DNA of 64,000 nucleotides from Haematobia irritans (taxonomy: Eukaryota; Arthropoda; Insecta; Diptera; Muscidae), in contig NC_134399.1 of assembly GCF_050003625.1 (NCBI RefSeq), positions 153,382,473 through 153,446,472 on the forward strand, in the 5' to 3' direction. Shown here one piece after another: positions 45,136 through 55,365 of this stretch; within the stretch, counting starts at the first letter, position 1, and each line of letters starts with the position of its first letter. Below the pieces are notes generated by a model, which was not told the DNA's origin, searched no databases, and worked only from the letters and a program-made list of their open reading frames with translations. The position numbers and the translations under genes were made by a program.

Positions 45136-45350
45136 ATTGTATCTTGGCACATTCCCTGCGAAGCGCCGTCGTGAGATGATCGACACTTTGGTATTATTTA
45201 GTACCAAATGCGAAAAAGTCCAACGGATTGAGATTCGGAGATTTTGATGGCCTTTGAGTAGTAGAAATTAAGCGGGGAACCTTCTCTTTAAGCCATCGCC
45301 TTCAGCACGCGTCAAGTGTTGGGTTATGGTGGACAATCGAACACCCATAG
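45136..45350 (-). pseudogene. Tc1/mariner-like transposase, C-terminal relic
   Basis: On the minus strand 45295-45136 encodes WLKEKVPRLISTTQ, then RPSKSPNLNPLDFFAFGTK, a stop, then YQSVDHLTTALRRECAKIQ. The SPNLNPLDFF motif is the third catalytic block of a DDE transposase. Upstream the frame breaks near 45300. It may be the other half of the relic at 46762-47112, with HLE-2 between them. Confidence 0.65.
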
Positions 45351-45772
45351 AAAAAATTATGAACGGCGTGTACATTTCAAAACGATTCGTCTATGCAAGT
45401 TGATCAATATCCATGTGGTGTCAATCTGACAACTATAGAATGACACCATGCTTTATCAAAACAACAACCAGCGTTCATGGTCTGGAAACATAATGGTTAC
45501 GAATTTAGAAAAAAGTCATTACCGTGATTCAATTCTGCATAGTCCTCCCATTCGCAGTCACAGAGTCGACTTATCACATTGCACTGGCGACGGAGTTGCC
45601 ATAATAACGTCTAACGAATATTTTAAGATTTTTCATAACCAAAGAAAAATGAAAGCCGTCCATGAAATCGTGAACGCCCATGGACGAAACCGAGAACATT
45701 ACGTTTTAATTTTTCGTTAGCATTTCCGTTTCATTTTGTTACCTTCCGTTCACGATTTTGGAACGTAATTTG
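45351..45772. other. Probable decayed transposon interior
   Basis: Moderate GC and no clear motif. It lies between the C-terminal relic and the HLE-2 insertion and is probably transposase DNA beyond recognition. The 90-codon plus frame at 45448 is not convincing. Confidence 0.35.
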
Positions 45773-46744
45773 TATACCCTCCACCATAGGATGGGGGTAT
45801 ATTAAATTTGTCATTCCGTTTGTAACACATCGAAATATTGCTCTAAGACCCCATAAAGTATATATATTCTGGGTCGTGGTGAAATGGTGCAAATGGCCAT
45901 ATCGGTCCACTTTTACGTATAGCCCTCATATAAACGGCTTGCGATTGCTCTAAGAGGAGCAAATTTCATCCGATCTGGTTGAAATTTGGTACATGGTGTT
46001 AGTATATGGTCTCTAACAACCGTGCAAAAATTGGTCCTTATCGGTCCATAATTATATATATACCCCCCATATAAACTGATCCCCAGATTGGACCTCCGGA
46101 ACCCCTTGGAGGAGCAAAACTCATCCGATCCGGTTGAAATTTGCTACGTGGTGTTAGTATATTGTCTCTAACAACCATCAAAAAACTGGTCCATATCGGT
46201 CCATAATTATATATAGCCCCCGTATAAACAGATCCCCAGATTTGACCTGCGGATACTCTTAGAGGAGCACAATTCATCCGATCCGTTTGAACTTTGGTAC
46301 GTGCTGTAAACATATAGTCTCTAACAACCTTGCAAAAATTGGTCTGCATCGATCCATAGTTATATATATCCCCCATATAAACCGATCCCCAGATTTGTCC
46401 GCCGGAGCCTCTTGGAGGAGCAAAATTCATCCGATCCAGGTGAAATTTGAAACGTGGTGTTAGAACGTGGTCTCTAACAAACACGCAAGAATTGGTCCAT
46501 ATCGGTTCATTATTATATATAACTTATATACGTATTTAATCGGCCTTTTTAGTGCAAAATATACCACGTATGGACTATGAGGTATATATTACGGTGTTAG
46601 GAAGTTTTAAGATACCGGCAAGTGTTACCGCAACCCAAGTAATTCGATTGTGGATGACAGTCTTCAGTAGAAGTTTCTACGCAATCCATGGTGGAGGGTA
46701 CATAAGCTTCGGCCTGGCCGAACTTACGGCCGTATATACTTGTT
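45773..46744 (+). mobile_element. HLE-2 element, shortened
   Basis: The 5' end TATACCCTCCACCATAGG is at 45773. There are three to four 153-nt units. The 3' end has GGTGGAGGGTACATAAGC, the hairpin TTCGGCCTGGCCGAA, and TACTTGTT at 46744. The copy is very similar to 42818-44068, including the 3' 200 bp. The 148-codon minus frame at 46038-46484 is an artefact of the repeat. Confidence 0.8.
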
Positions 46745-46761
46745 TCTATTAGTGAAGGTGT

Positions 46762-47112
46762 TCATTTTTTGTTGACCTCTTTTGTAATTAAATCCGACAA
46801 TTTTGTTTGTTGTTCTATTAGGAATGACTTTTCAGCGGAAAAACCAAATTCAAAGTGCAAGCGAAGCAATTCATTGGCTCTTTTCAGTCTTACTGTGCAT
46901 CGCTCTTGCACTTTCTGAAGCTGCAATGGCTTCAGTTCAAGCTCATTCTTCAATATGTGTTGCATCCATGTTCGCAATATGTTCAGCTCATGAGCAAGTT
47001 TTCTATCCCTCAGCATGGTCTTCATTTTTCGGATCAGTTTATTCTTCGTCCACTTTTTGAACGCATGCAATACTGTCAGTATCATGGTAACGAGCAATGG
47101 CATGAGAAACAA
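46762..47112 (-). pseudogene. Tc1/mariner-like transposase, N-terminal relic
   Basis: The minus frame of 116 codons contains a helix-turn-helix-like segment (RDRKLAHELNILRTWMQHIL, KNELELKPLQLQKVQE), then RLKRANELLRLH and FSAEKSFLIEQ. In relatives the last motif is FSDEK, where Asp is the first catalytic residue; here the codon is GCT, Ala. The frame ends 46764-46762, just before HLE-2 begins. Confidence 0.68.
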
Positions 47113-47475
47113 AATATTTATTCACATTTAAATGTGGTTTTCCAGTCTAATATATGCAATCACATTATCAAGCCTGATTTTCATCGCGAATAACTTTAAT
47201 TCTGAATGCTATAGATTAAAATGGTTTTGTAAGCTTGTAAAAATAAAATTAACTGTCACTGGAATAAATATGTAAACTGTCAGATGAGCACTTAAATATT
47301 TGACTTCGAACAATAGCTTAGTACAAAAACTTCAACAACATTTAAATTACATCGCTGAAAATTCTCTCAATAGTTTTCTCAAATCTTCCACTATGCAAAA
47401 ATTGTAAATACGAGCTTTTGAAATTCTGGTTTAGCCATTCCAACAAGATTCTGCTGTGGGCATTTATTGTGATTT
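47113..47475. other. Short stretch without gene signal
   Basis: Apart from AATAAA on the minus strand at 47468-47463, a possible polyadenylation signal for the candidate exon just upstream of it on that strand, nothing is recognised. Confidence 0.35.
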
Positions 47476-47655
47476 TCATTTAAAAAAACTGCAACTGCAT
47501 ATAAAGAAGTTGAAGTAGGTATCGCCATCCAAAGTCATCCTCATCATCTCTGGTGTAATACCCTGTGGGTCGTCGGTTTGATACTCTGCATACTGGTTGC
47601 GGTCGCGCAGAATATTGGGCTTCCTTTTGGATACTCTGTGCGCAGAGTGTTTTTG
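47476..47655 (-). CDS. Candidate terminal exon of an unknown host gene
   Basis: I do not recognise the protein. On the minus strand a strong acceptor-like tract (TTTTCTTTTCCATTCATTCC, then ACCCACAG) ends at 47656. From 47655 the frame reads 59 residues to a TGA at 47476: it begins QKHSAHRVSKRKP and includes RDRNQYAEYQTDDPQGITPE and MMRMTLDGDTYFNFF. The codons use C and G in third position far more than the surrounding AT-rich DNA. AATAAA follows the stop by about 8 nt. The peptide is basic then acidic, with a dibasic KR. It may pair with the open segment at 47782-47931. Alternatives are a decayed transposon frame or chance. Confidence 0.38.
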   Translation of the reverse strand, partial: QKHSAHRVSKRKPNILRDRNQYAEYQTDDPQGITPEMMRMTLDGDTYFNFFICSCSFFK

Positions 47656-47781
47656 CTGTGGGTGGAATGAATGGAAAAGAAAATAGACTGCAATGATATT
47701 AAAATTCATTTTTTTCCACTATCATTTTAATGAGATTTTCTGTTCTTAATCCTCGAGCTCTGAAACCTTTTGCCTAAGTAC

Positions 47782-47931
47782 GTACATTTTGTTCTTTTGT
47801 AAAAGAACTTCCAAAAAATTGTGGCTTGGAGGCTTGGTGACAAACCAACCTTTTTTCTTTGGTGCTTTGTGATCAGATTTTCTGGATGATTTCAAGGTCT
47901 CATCAATACTCAGCAGATATTGGTGAAAGAA
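47782..47931 (-). CDS. Candidate exon upstream of 47476-47655
   Basis: On the minus strand an open segment runs from 47931 to a stop at 47746, 61 codons. It includes DETLKSSRKSDHKAPKKKGW, FVTKPPSHNFLEVLLQKNKM and RQKVSELED. It looks protein-like: a lysine-rich stretch, then an amphipathic, possibly coiled segment. Two phase-0 donor candidates exist, TAC|GTACTT (exon end 47782) and AAG|GTTTCA slightly further on. Both would join in frame to the acceptor at 47656, giving an intron of about 110-126 nt, a normal fly size. Neither donor is strong. Family unknown. Confidence 0.3.
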
Positions 47932-48284
47932 TTAATCCATTGATGATAAAAAAATATCGAATTCTTGCCGAATTCAATATTGCAAACAATTATCAGTTAT
48001 TTCCATAATAAGAAGGCATACTGTAGGTGCAATATCCTGCTGAACATTGTATTTGTATTTTGGATTTGATGAGAACGAGAAGTAAAATTGGGAAATTTCA
48101 CTTCTAGTTTCGAGCTATTTGGTCCAGTGTTGTCATATTAGAGGAGTTTTGCCCAAACTGTTCGTGGAGAGAGATATTTTTTTAGTTTGTGGATAAGGGA
48201 ATTGACATTATTGTATAGACAATATCTTGAAAACCAATGCAAACTTTTGTTGAATTTTTATTTTATAATATTTCTTGAATATCA
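47932..48284. other. Unique DNA upstream of the candidate exon
   Basis: No repeat and no further exon-like segment is recognised. An acceptor-like CTGCTGAG near 47905 may mark the start of the exon. Confidence 0.3.
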
Positions 48285-48640
48285 AGGTAAGGTTAGGTTA
48301 GGTGGCAGCCCGATGTATCAGGCTCACTTAGTCCATTGTGATACCACAGTGGTGAACTTCTCTCTTATCACTGAGTGCTGCCCGATTCCATGTTAAGCTC
48401 AATGACAAGGGACCTCCTTTTTATAGCCGAGTCCGAACGGCGTTTCACATTCCAGTGAAACCACTTAGAGAAGCTTTGAAACCCTCAGAAATGTCACCAG
48501 CATTACTGAGGTGGGATAATCACTGCTGAAAAACTTTTGGTGTTCGGTCGAATCAGGAATCGAACCCACGACCTTGTGTATGCACGGCGGGCATGCTAAC
48601 CATTGCACCATGGTGGCCCCGTGGACGCTAACACGCTAAT
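48285..48640 (-). mobile_element. SINE-A, full length, with target duplication
   Basis: On the minus strand: a tRNA-like head (CCACCATGGTGCAATGG with an A box, GGGTTCGATTCC as B box near 48561), a body with GAACACCAAAAGTTTTTCAG and GGAATCGGGCAGCACTCAG, and the tail GGCTGCCACCTAACCTAACC. Flanks TTGAATATCA at 48275-48284 and 48641-48650 are identical. The 20 bases before the head (48621-48640) are not part of other copies and are complementary to the downstream flank. RNA polymerase III transcription and LINE-driven insertion are family knowledge. Confidence 0.85.
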
Positions 48641-48663
48641 TTGAATATCACATTAGCGTGTTA
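48629..48663. repeat. 12-bp perfect inverted repeat at the SINE-A 5' junction
   Basis: TAACACGCTAAT (48629-48640) and ATTAGCGTGTTA (48652-48663) pair perfectly. The 11-nt loop is the target duplication plus one base. One arm is added SINE-side sequence, the other is host flank. Confidence 0.85.
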
Positions 48664-48817
48664 AAATTTCGAATTTAAACTTTTTTAGTTTAATTATACG
48701 AAGGCCTGAAATAACAAACTCTTGCCCATATAAATCAAATTTGACAAATCACTAAATTGGATAAAAGTTGAGATGTTTGATGCCTAAAAATTCAAAACCG
48801 GATATCGCGCTATATGG

Positions 48818-49838
48818 GAACTTCAACACAACATTTTAGGACCTAAATTACTTCTAGATTTCCAATTTAAAATGAATCGGAAAAAAGTTGCGGTGTCTAG
48901 AAGCCTCCAAATTAAATCGGGAGATCGGTTTATAGCAAAACAAAGACCGATATCAGCCAAATTCGACACAGTTCTTTGTTGAGCTGAAATACCTCTAGAT
49001 TTCCATTTTCAGCAATATCGGATAAAAATTGTGACGACTAGCAGCACATTTCTATAGAAAATTTTGTCAAAATTTTATTTCTATAGAAAAATTTGTCAAA
49101 ATTTTATTTCTATAGAAAATTTTGTCAAAATGTTCTTTCTATGGGAAAATGTTGTCAAAATGTTATTTCTATAGAAAATTTTATTAAAATTTTATGTCTA
49201 TAGAAAATTTTGTCACAATTTTTTTTTATAGATAATTTTGTCAAAAATTTATTTCTACAGAAAATCTAAGTTCTATAGAAAAAATAGTTTTATAGCAAAT
49301 TTTTTCAACATTTTATTTTCTTAAAAAATTCCTTCAACTTTTATTTCTATAATGATTTTGTCAAAATTTTATTGCTATAGAAATTTTTTTCAAAATTTTA
49401 TTTTTTCAACATTTTTTGATAGCAAATTCGGTAAAAATTTTATTTCTATATAGATTTTATAAATATTTTATTTATATAAAATTTTTTGTCAAAATTTTAT
49501 TACTATAAAAATGTTTGTTAAAATTTTGTTTCTATAGAAAATTTTGTCAAAATTTTATTTTTATAGAAAATGTTGTCAAAATTTTATTCCATAGAAAAAT
49601 TTGTCAAAATTTTGTTTCTATAGAAAACTTTATTTCCATAGAAAATTTGGTCAAAATTTTATTTCTATAGAAAAATTTTCCTAATTTTATTTCTATATTA
49701 CGTTGTGCCAAATTTTTATTTCTGTAGAATATTTTGTCAAGATTTTATTTCCATAGAAAATTTTGTCAAAATTTTATTTCTATAAAAAAATTTAAAAAAT
49801 TTTATTTCTATAAAAAAATTAAAAATTTTATTTCTATA
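48818..49838 (+). repeat. Recent 1021-bp tandem duplication, first copy
   Basis: The unit contains about 230 bp of HLE-3 relic (AATACCTCTAGATTTCCATT, ATCGGGAGATCGGTTTATAG) followed by about 790 bp of MS28 array. It begins at GAACTTCAAC and is repeated from 49839. I count about nine differences between the copies. Confidence 0.88.
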
Positions 49839-50859
49839 GAACTTCAACACAACATTTTAGGACCTAAATTACTTCTAGATTTCCAATTTAAAATGAATCG
49901 GAAAAAAGTTGCGGTGTCTAGAAGCCTCCAAATTAAATCGGGAGATCGGTTTATAGCAAAACAAAGACCGATATCAGCCAAATTCGACACAGTTCTTTGT
50001 TGAGCTGAAATACCTCTAGATTTCCATTTTCAGGAATATCGGATAAAAATTGTGACGACTAGCAGCACATTTCTATAGAAAATTTTGTCAAAATTTTATT
50101 TCTATAGAAAAATTTGTCAAAATTTTATTTCTATAGAAAATTTTGTCAAAATGTTCTTTCTATGGGAAAATGTTGTCAAAATGTTATTTCTATAGAAAAT
50201 TTTGTTAAAATTTTATGTCTATAGAAAATTTTGTCACAATTTTTTTTATAGATAATTTTGTCAAAAATTTATTTCTACAGAAAATCTAAGTTCTATAGAA
50301 AAAAATAGTTTTATAGCAAATTTTTTCAACATTTTATTTTCTTAAAAAATTCCTTCAACTTTTATTTCTATAATGATTTTGTCAAAATTTTATTGCTATA
50401 GAAATTTTTTTCAAAATTTTATTTTTTCAACATTTTTTTATAGCAAATTCGGTAAAAATTTTATTTCTATATAGATTTTATAAATATTTTATTTATATAA
50501 AAATTTTTGTCAAAATTTTATTACTATAAAAATGTTTGTTAACATTTTGTTTCTATAGAAAATTTTGTCAAAATTTTATTTTTATAGAAAATGTTGTCAA
50601 AATTTTATTCCATAGAAAAATTTGTCAAAATTTTGTTTCTATAGAAAACTTTATTTCCATAGAAAATTTGGTCAAAATTTTATTTCTATAGAAAAATTTT
50701 CCAAATTTTATTTCTATATTACGTTGTGCCAAATTTTTATTTCTGTAGAATATTTTGTCAAGATTTTATTTCCATAGAAAATTTTGTCAAAATTTTATTT
50801 CTATAAAAAAATTTAAAAAATTTTATTTCTATAAAAAAATTAAAAATTTTATTTCTATA
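49839..50859 (+). repeat. Recent 1021-bp tandem duplication, second copy
   Basis: It repeats 48818-49838 at about 99 percent identity. The differences I see are single-base substitutions and one-base changes in homopolymer runs. At 50859 the MS28 array continues without returning to GAACTTC. The 89-codon frame across the junction (49734-50003) is an artefact. Confidence 0.88.
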
Positions 50860-51055
50860 GAAAATTTTGTGAAAATTTTATTTCTATAGAAAATCTTGTT
50901 AAAATTTTATTTCTATAGAAATTTTTATTTCTATATTACATTTTGTCAAAACTTTATTTCTAACGAAAATTTTGTAAACAGTTTATTTCTGTAGAAATTT
51001 TATCAAAATTTTATTTCTGTAGACAATTTTGTCAACATTTTATTTCCATATTCAT
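50860..51055 (+). repeat. MS28 array continuing after the duplication
   Basis: Six to seven further units in plus orientation, ending in a run around GTCAACATTTTATTTCCATA. No terminus is seen. Confidence 0.8.
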
Positions 51056-52220
51056 TATACTGGCCTAATCGAATGTAATCGGTTAAATTAGTACACTTCC
51101 CTAAGTTAAATCTAAAGTTTTTGCATAAATATTTATATAGCGTGCAATAAAATCCAATGAATGACGCCTTTCATATGATTTGAAGTCTAAATTCAGTAGC
51201 ATGTTATTAGGAACATTTATTTGTGATACTAAAATACCTCAAGATTTTTAATTTGTTTAAAAGTTCCGTAAGTCAAAATTTAAAGATCGGTCTATAGTTG
51301 CCATAATATTTGAAAATATTTCCAAAAAAGAAACTTTTTTAAAGCCAAACGAAAATTGCACACTATGTTTTTTGCATGGAAATTCCATTTGGGAGCAAAG
51401 ACGTATTGTTTTCCGTGTGCTTTACTCATGCTTTCTCTTCTGTAGGCCTTTGGACAATATGAGCTCTACGAATGGCAGCTAGTCTCTATACGCTCCCTGC
51501 ACATCCGATGGACTTGTTATGTAACATAAGTGATCCTTGTCTCTCACTTTTGCTTACAGTTTCAGATACCGTATGCTTTTCACTTCAGTTAGCCTTCTGG
51601 CACTTATGGTGATTGTTAACAATCATTTTATGTTTCCCGGGCATAGTATGAAGGTACATCGAATAATTTTCCGTTGCCTAGTTTTTTTGCCTGTTTTCAT
51701 TTAATGCATTGCTCTTTGCGAGTTGTATTTTCAGAATATGGGATACTTTTGTCATTTGTTCCTTTTTATTATTATTCGTTATTTATTTCGTTATAGCAGT
51801 GTTGCCACAGGTATTTCTTGGTTATTCACACTTGGTTGTAGTAGCCCCCAACACAATAAATGAATTGAATATACAGTGAATTGTAAGGGAATATAGATTT
51901 CTTTGATTCTGCAAACGGCTTGGGATTGTAATGTTTATCCCAATAATTGAGTCATATTGCGGATGATAACCTAAAAATACAGTATGCAGTGTGGCTGATA
52001 TGTATTGAAACCAACTTCAGGTTGTTAGGATTTCTAAACAGTGTGGCTAAACTCTTTCAAATCGTTTGAATTGTTGTTGAGTTAATCCACGTCGAAAGTT
52101 GTAAAAGTAATAGCACGAAATGTTTCACGATTTAATTAAAAAAAATTATTTGTTTGGTCTAGATGAATCATTTAAATGTCAAGCTTTCAAATAAAGCAGT
52201 CAGTTGTCAGATTACAACAC
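51056..52220. other. HLE-3 relic then unique DNA; no gene recognised
   Basis: 51225-51310 has decayed HLE-3 words (AAAATACCTCAAGATTTTTA, AAGATCGGTCTATAG). From 51330 to 52220 the sequence is unique with no frame of interest. Confidence 0.4.
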
Positions 52221-52222
52221 TA

Positions 52223-52628
52223 CATTGAAAAAAATATTTACGTGATATTAAAGATTACTCAACCTATAGTTTAGGATGCGCAATTAACAAAATATTAAGG
52301 ACAAATTTCTTTAAAATAATGAAATTTTAATTAAAAGAAAGTTTATAATCTTTGCTTCAAAAATTTTTTTCATTATATAGGACACACATTTTGAAAATGT
52401 GCATCCCTTCGTTAAAGTTGCATGTAGTTAAACTAAGGCAAATTTTCCTTAAAGTAAAGACCCTAAATTAACTGAAATATTGAATCATTAGATTTAAAAT
52501 AAAAACGCTTTAAATATAGGCCAAGACCTACTTTGAGGATTTAGCATCTCTGGTTTAATATTTTTTTTTTTGAAATATTATGGAAAATATTTTTTTTTCT
52601 TCGAAGTATACGTTATAATTTAGATTTT
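52223..52628 (-). mobile_element. CACTC-type MITE, distal half
   Basis: After TA at 52221-52222, CATTGAAAAAAATATTTACG is the family's second end. The tracts AAACTAAGGCAAATTTTCCT and TTAACTGAAATATTGAATC match the other copies in reverse. HLE-3 interrupts at about 52629 and the CACTC end is not seen beyond it. Confidence 0.6.
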
Positions 52629-53015
52629 TAAATACCCACCACCATGAATCAAATATAATAGTTTACTTTGAAAACTCTTCGTCGTAGCGGGTTACTTGAT
52701 AATATATAGCATTTTAGGGGATTTGATGACAAATCTTCTCCCAAGCAAATCAGTTCAACCAGTACGCTTCCCGAAGAAAAAATGTAAAGATTCTACCTAT
52801 GAAGACCAGATAAGATTCTGGATTTATGACAATCAATTATATTTGAGTTTTAGAGAAATCATAAACATATCGTGTATATGATAATAACGCTTTCATTTGA
52901 AGTCTTAAATCTGTAGATTTTTCCGCCTTTATTTAAATGAATAAGATGAGTAAAATCTGGAATATATACCTTTAGTTTCAAGCAATTTTCATGATCAGTG
53001 CGGCTGCTATACTCT

Positions 53016-53191
53016 GAAAGAAGTGTTTACTTTTCTGAAGAACGAAATTTTATACAAGAAAAGTTTTCTGTTGACACACATTTTAGAGACAATCGTTGAA
53101 TCGCTTATCGAAAATTCGGATTAGTTTGCTCTAAACGAAAATATTTTATGTCTAAAATTTCATTCCGGAAGAAAATATTTTTTCTTTGGGT
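53016..53191 (-). mobile_element. CACCC-type MITE, short copy
   Basis: The right end is GAAAATATTTTTTCTTTGGGTG before TA at about 53192; the left end is CTCTGAAAGAAGTG after TA. HLE-3 reads through if it is removed (GCTATA, then CCCTCAAG). Confidence 0.55.
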
Positions 53192-53626
53192 GTACCCTCA
53201 AGAATTTAAATCGGTCTATATCGATGCCTTGCCAAATGGACCGGTAAAAATAAATGCGATACAGATTTTTGAGGGTCTAAAGTTCTAGTATATTTATATT
53301 TTTTGCAAGTCGGATAAAAACTACGGTTTCTAGAAGCCCAACCCAGCAAAAAATTGGAAGTTGTTCCACAAACATTTCTTTTAAAGCCCAACCCAAAATC
53401 CCCCATCGAGTTTCTTCAACTTCCGATGCAGCCCTGTTGGACAAGTCCACAAATATTTTTTCTATAGCGCATGGGATCCCCCAATGATTTGTTTCCACTT
53501 CCGATGCAGTCAATTTGGACAAGTATTAGAAAGAACGCAATCAGGCTATTTAAAGTGCAAATTTTGAACAATTAAATTTTAATTAAATTAATTTAAAAAA
53601 AAAATAATAATAATAAAAAAAATTCA

Positions 53627-53700
53627 TCCCCGCTGGGATTTGAACCTGCGCCGTTTGACTTTTTCGCTTCCATGGAAGTTCTTTTGAGAAAATTTTGCAA
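53627..53700 (-). other. tRNA-like module
   Basis: The B-box-like GGTTCAAATCCCAG reads on the minus strand at 53646-53633, with CATGGAAGCG-type sequence where an anticodon arm would be. The arms do not form a full cloverleaf. It is probably a SINE head. Confidence 0.45.
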
Positions 53701-53820
53701 ATTACGAGAATTTTTATTTATTTATTTTTTTGTTGATTTTTAATGGAAAAATATATTTATACGAAAGAATATGCATAACATAAAAAAAATAATTTTTTAG
53801 AAAAATATTTGATACAAAAA

Positions 53821-53890
53821 TTGCCGCTGGTGAGATTTGAACTTGCGTTCCTTATTATTTCGTTCATACTAATAAAGAACTTCTCGAGAA
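53821..53890 (-). other. tRNA-like module, diverged sister of 53627-53700
   Basis: AAGTTCAAATCTCACCAGCG reads on the minus strand and corresponds to the B box of the previous module. The upstream AAGTTCTTTATTAG matches its AAGAACTTCC region only loosely. Confidence 0.4.
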
Positions 53891-53970
53891 GCAATTAGAA
53901 TGTTATTCCTTGGTGTCGTATTACGATCATGTCACAGACATTTGAATTGACCTTTCGAAGCTTTATGTTC

Positions 53971-54048
53971 AATGGCGTTTGTGGATGAGTGTGCTAAGGC
54001 GTTCTGTTATCGTGCCAGCAAACTCAGGTTCAATCCCTGGTCGGAGCG
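53971..54048 (+). other. tRNA-like module, plus strand
   Basis: GTGGATGAGTGTGCTAAGGC gives an A-box-like region, and GGTTCAATCCC at 54027-54037 a B box, with a GCCAGCAAACTC variable region. It is tRNA-like but no acceptor stem pairing is evident. Confidence 0.45.
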
Positions 54049-55341
54049 AAAAAGTTTTTCAAATTGTAAAAATTAGATGATAGGAAAATAATAGTGTAAT
54101 AAAACATATGGTTGAAAAAAAAAGTGAAATTGGTTTAAAAAAATTTTTTCGCTTTTTAAATTTCTTCATTACTTCCGGATCACAGATTGGGGATCCAAAC
54201 TACTTTTTTGGAAACTCTGTTTTTGCTGGGAAGTAGTTAAATCTGGAGATCATGGATCGACGCACACAACATTCGACTGACCTATTTCATTCGATCCGTT
54301 TGAAATTTGGTACATGGTGTTTATATATGGTCTTCAATATATGTTTATATATGGCCTTCCATAACTATACATAGCCCTCATATAAACCGATCCCCAGATT
54401 TTGCTTGGGTATCCTCTAGGAGAAGCAAAATTCAGCTAATACGGTTGAAATTTGGTACTTGGTGTTAGTATACGGTCTCTAACAACCATACAAAAATTGG
54501 TCTATATCGGTCCATAACTGTATATAGCCCCCATAGAAACCGATCCCCAGATTTGATCTCCGGAGCCTCTTGGAGGATCAAATTTCATCTGATCCGGTAG
54601 AAATTTGTTACGTGGTGTAAGTACAAGGTATCTAACAACCGCTCAGAATTTGGTCCGTATCGATCCATAATAACCCATATAAACCCATCCCCAGATTTGA
54701 CTTCTGGAGCCTCTTGGAGGAGCAAAGCGCATCCGATCAGGTTGGAATTATGTAGGTTATGTCAGTATATAGTCTCTAACTCCCATGAGAAAATTGGTCC
54801 ATATCGGTCCATAATTATATATAGCTCCCAAATAAACCAATCCCCAGATTTTATGCTATCGACTTGAAACTTGGCATAAGTAGTTGCTATTGATGTAGGT
54901 CGGATGGTATTGCAAATGGTCAATATCGGTCCATAATTACATATAACCCCCATATAAACCGATCCCGAGATTTGATCTACGGAGCATGTTGGAGGACCAA
55001 ATATCATCTGATCCGGTTGAAATTTGTTACGCGGTGTAAGTACATGGTATCTAACAACCGCTCAAAAATTGGTCCATATAAGTCCATAATTATATATAGC
55101 CGCCATATAAACCGATCCCCAGATTTGACTTCCGGATCCTCTTGGAGGAGCAAAGTTCATCCGATCAGGTTGGAATTATGTAGGTTATGTCAGTATATAG
55201 TCTCTAACACCCATGAGAAAATTGGTTCATATAGGTCCATAATTATATATAGCCACCAAATAAACCGATCCCCAGATTTGACTTCCGGAGCCTTTTGGAG
55301 GAGCAAATTTCATCCAATCGTGCTGTTAGTATATTGACACT

Positions 55342-55365
55342 AGGTTAGGTTAGGTTAGGTGGCAG
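55342..55365 (-). mobile_element. Extremely truncated SINE-A tail
   Basis: TAGGTTAGGTTAGGTTAGGT plus GGCAG is the 3' tip of SINE-A in reverse, about 24 bp, inside an HLE-2 unit. It is either a very short insertion or the remains of one. Confidence 0.55.

Larger units (their letters stand above)
53342..54230. mobile_element. CCCAGCAAAAA-ended element carrying three tRNA-like modules
   Basis: The ends are an 11-bp perfect inverted repeat, CCCAGCAAAAA at 53342 and TTTTTGCTGGG ending at 54230. HLE-3 sequence lies on both sides (CTAGAAGCCCAA, then AAGTAGTTAAATC), which bounds it at 889 bp. No clear target duplication is visible. The interior has the words ACTTCCGATGCAG (twice), and three tRNA-like promoters at about 53633, 53832 and 54027. 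A terminal piece of a second copy is at 30056. There is no coding. Confidence 0.65.
52629..54251 (-). mobile_element. HLE-3 fragment with two insertions
   Basis: It begins AAATACCCACCACCATGAAT (3' subterminal motif; the outermost hairpin is missing), passes through AGATTCTACCTATG and ATCATAAACATATCG tracts, and has one to two 150-nt units. A CACCC-type MITE (53016-53191) and a CCCAGCAAAAA element (53342-54230) interrupt it. It fuses to HLE-2 sequence near 54252. Confidence 0.65.

Noticed and set aside
46038..46484. 148-codon minus-strand frame
   Set aside because: It is HLE-2 repeat sequence, the same artefact as at 21.8 kb.
49051..51055. Regular repeats resembling a CRISPR array
   Set aside because: Units are contiguous 28-mers without unique spacers, are degenerate, and lie in a eukaryotic transposon-rich context.
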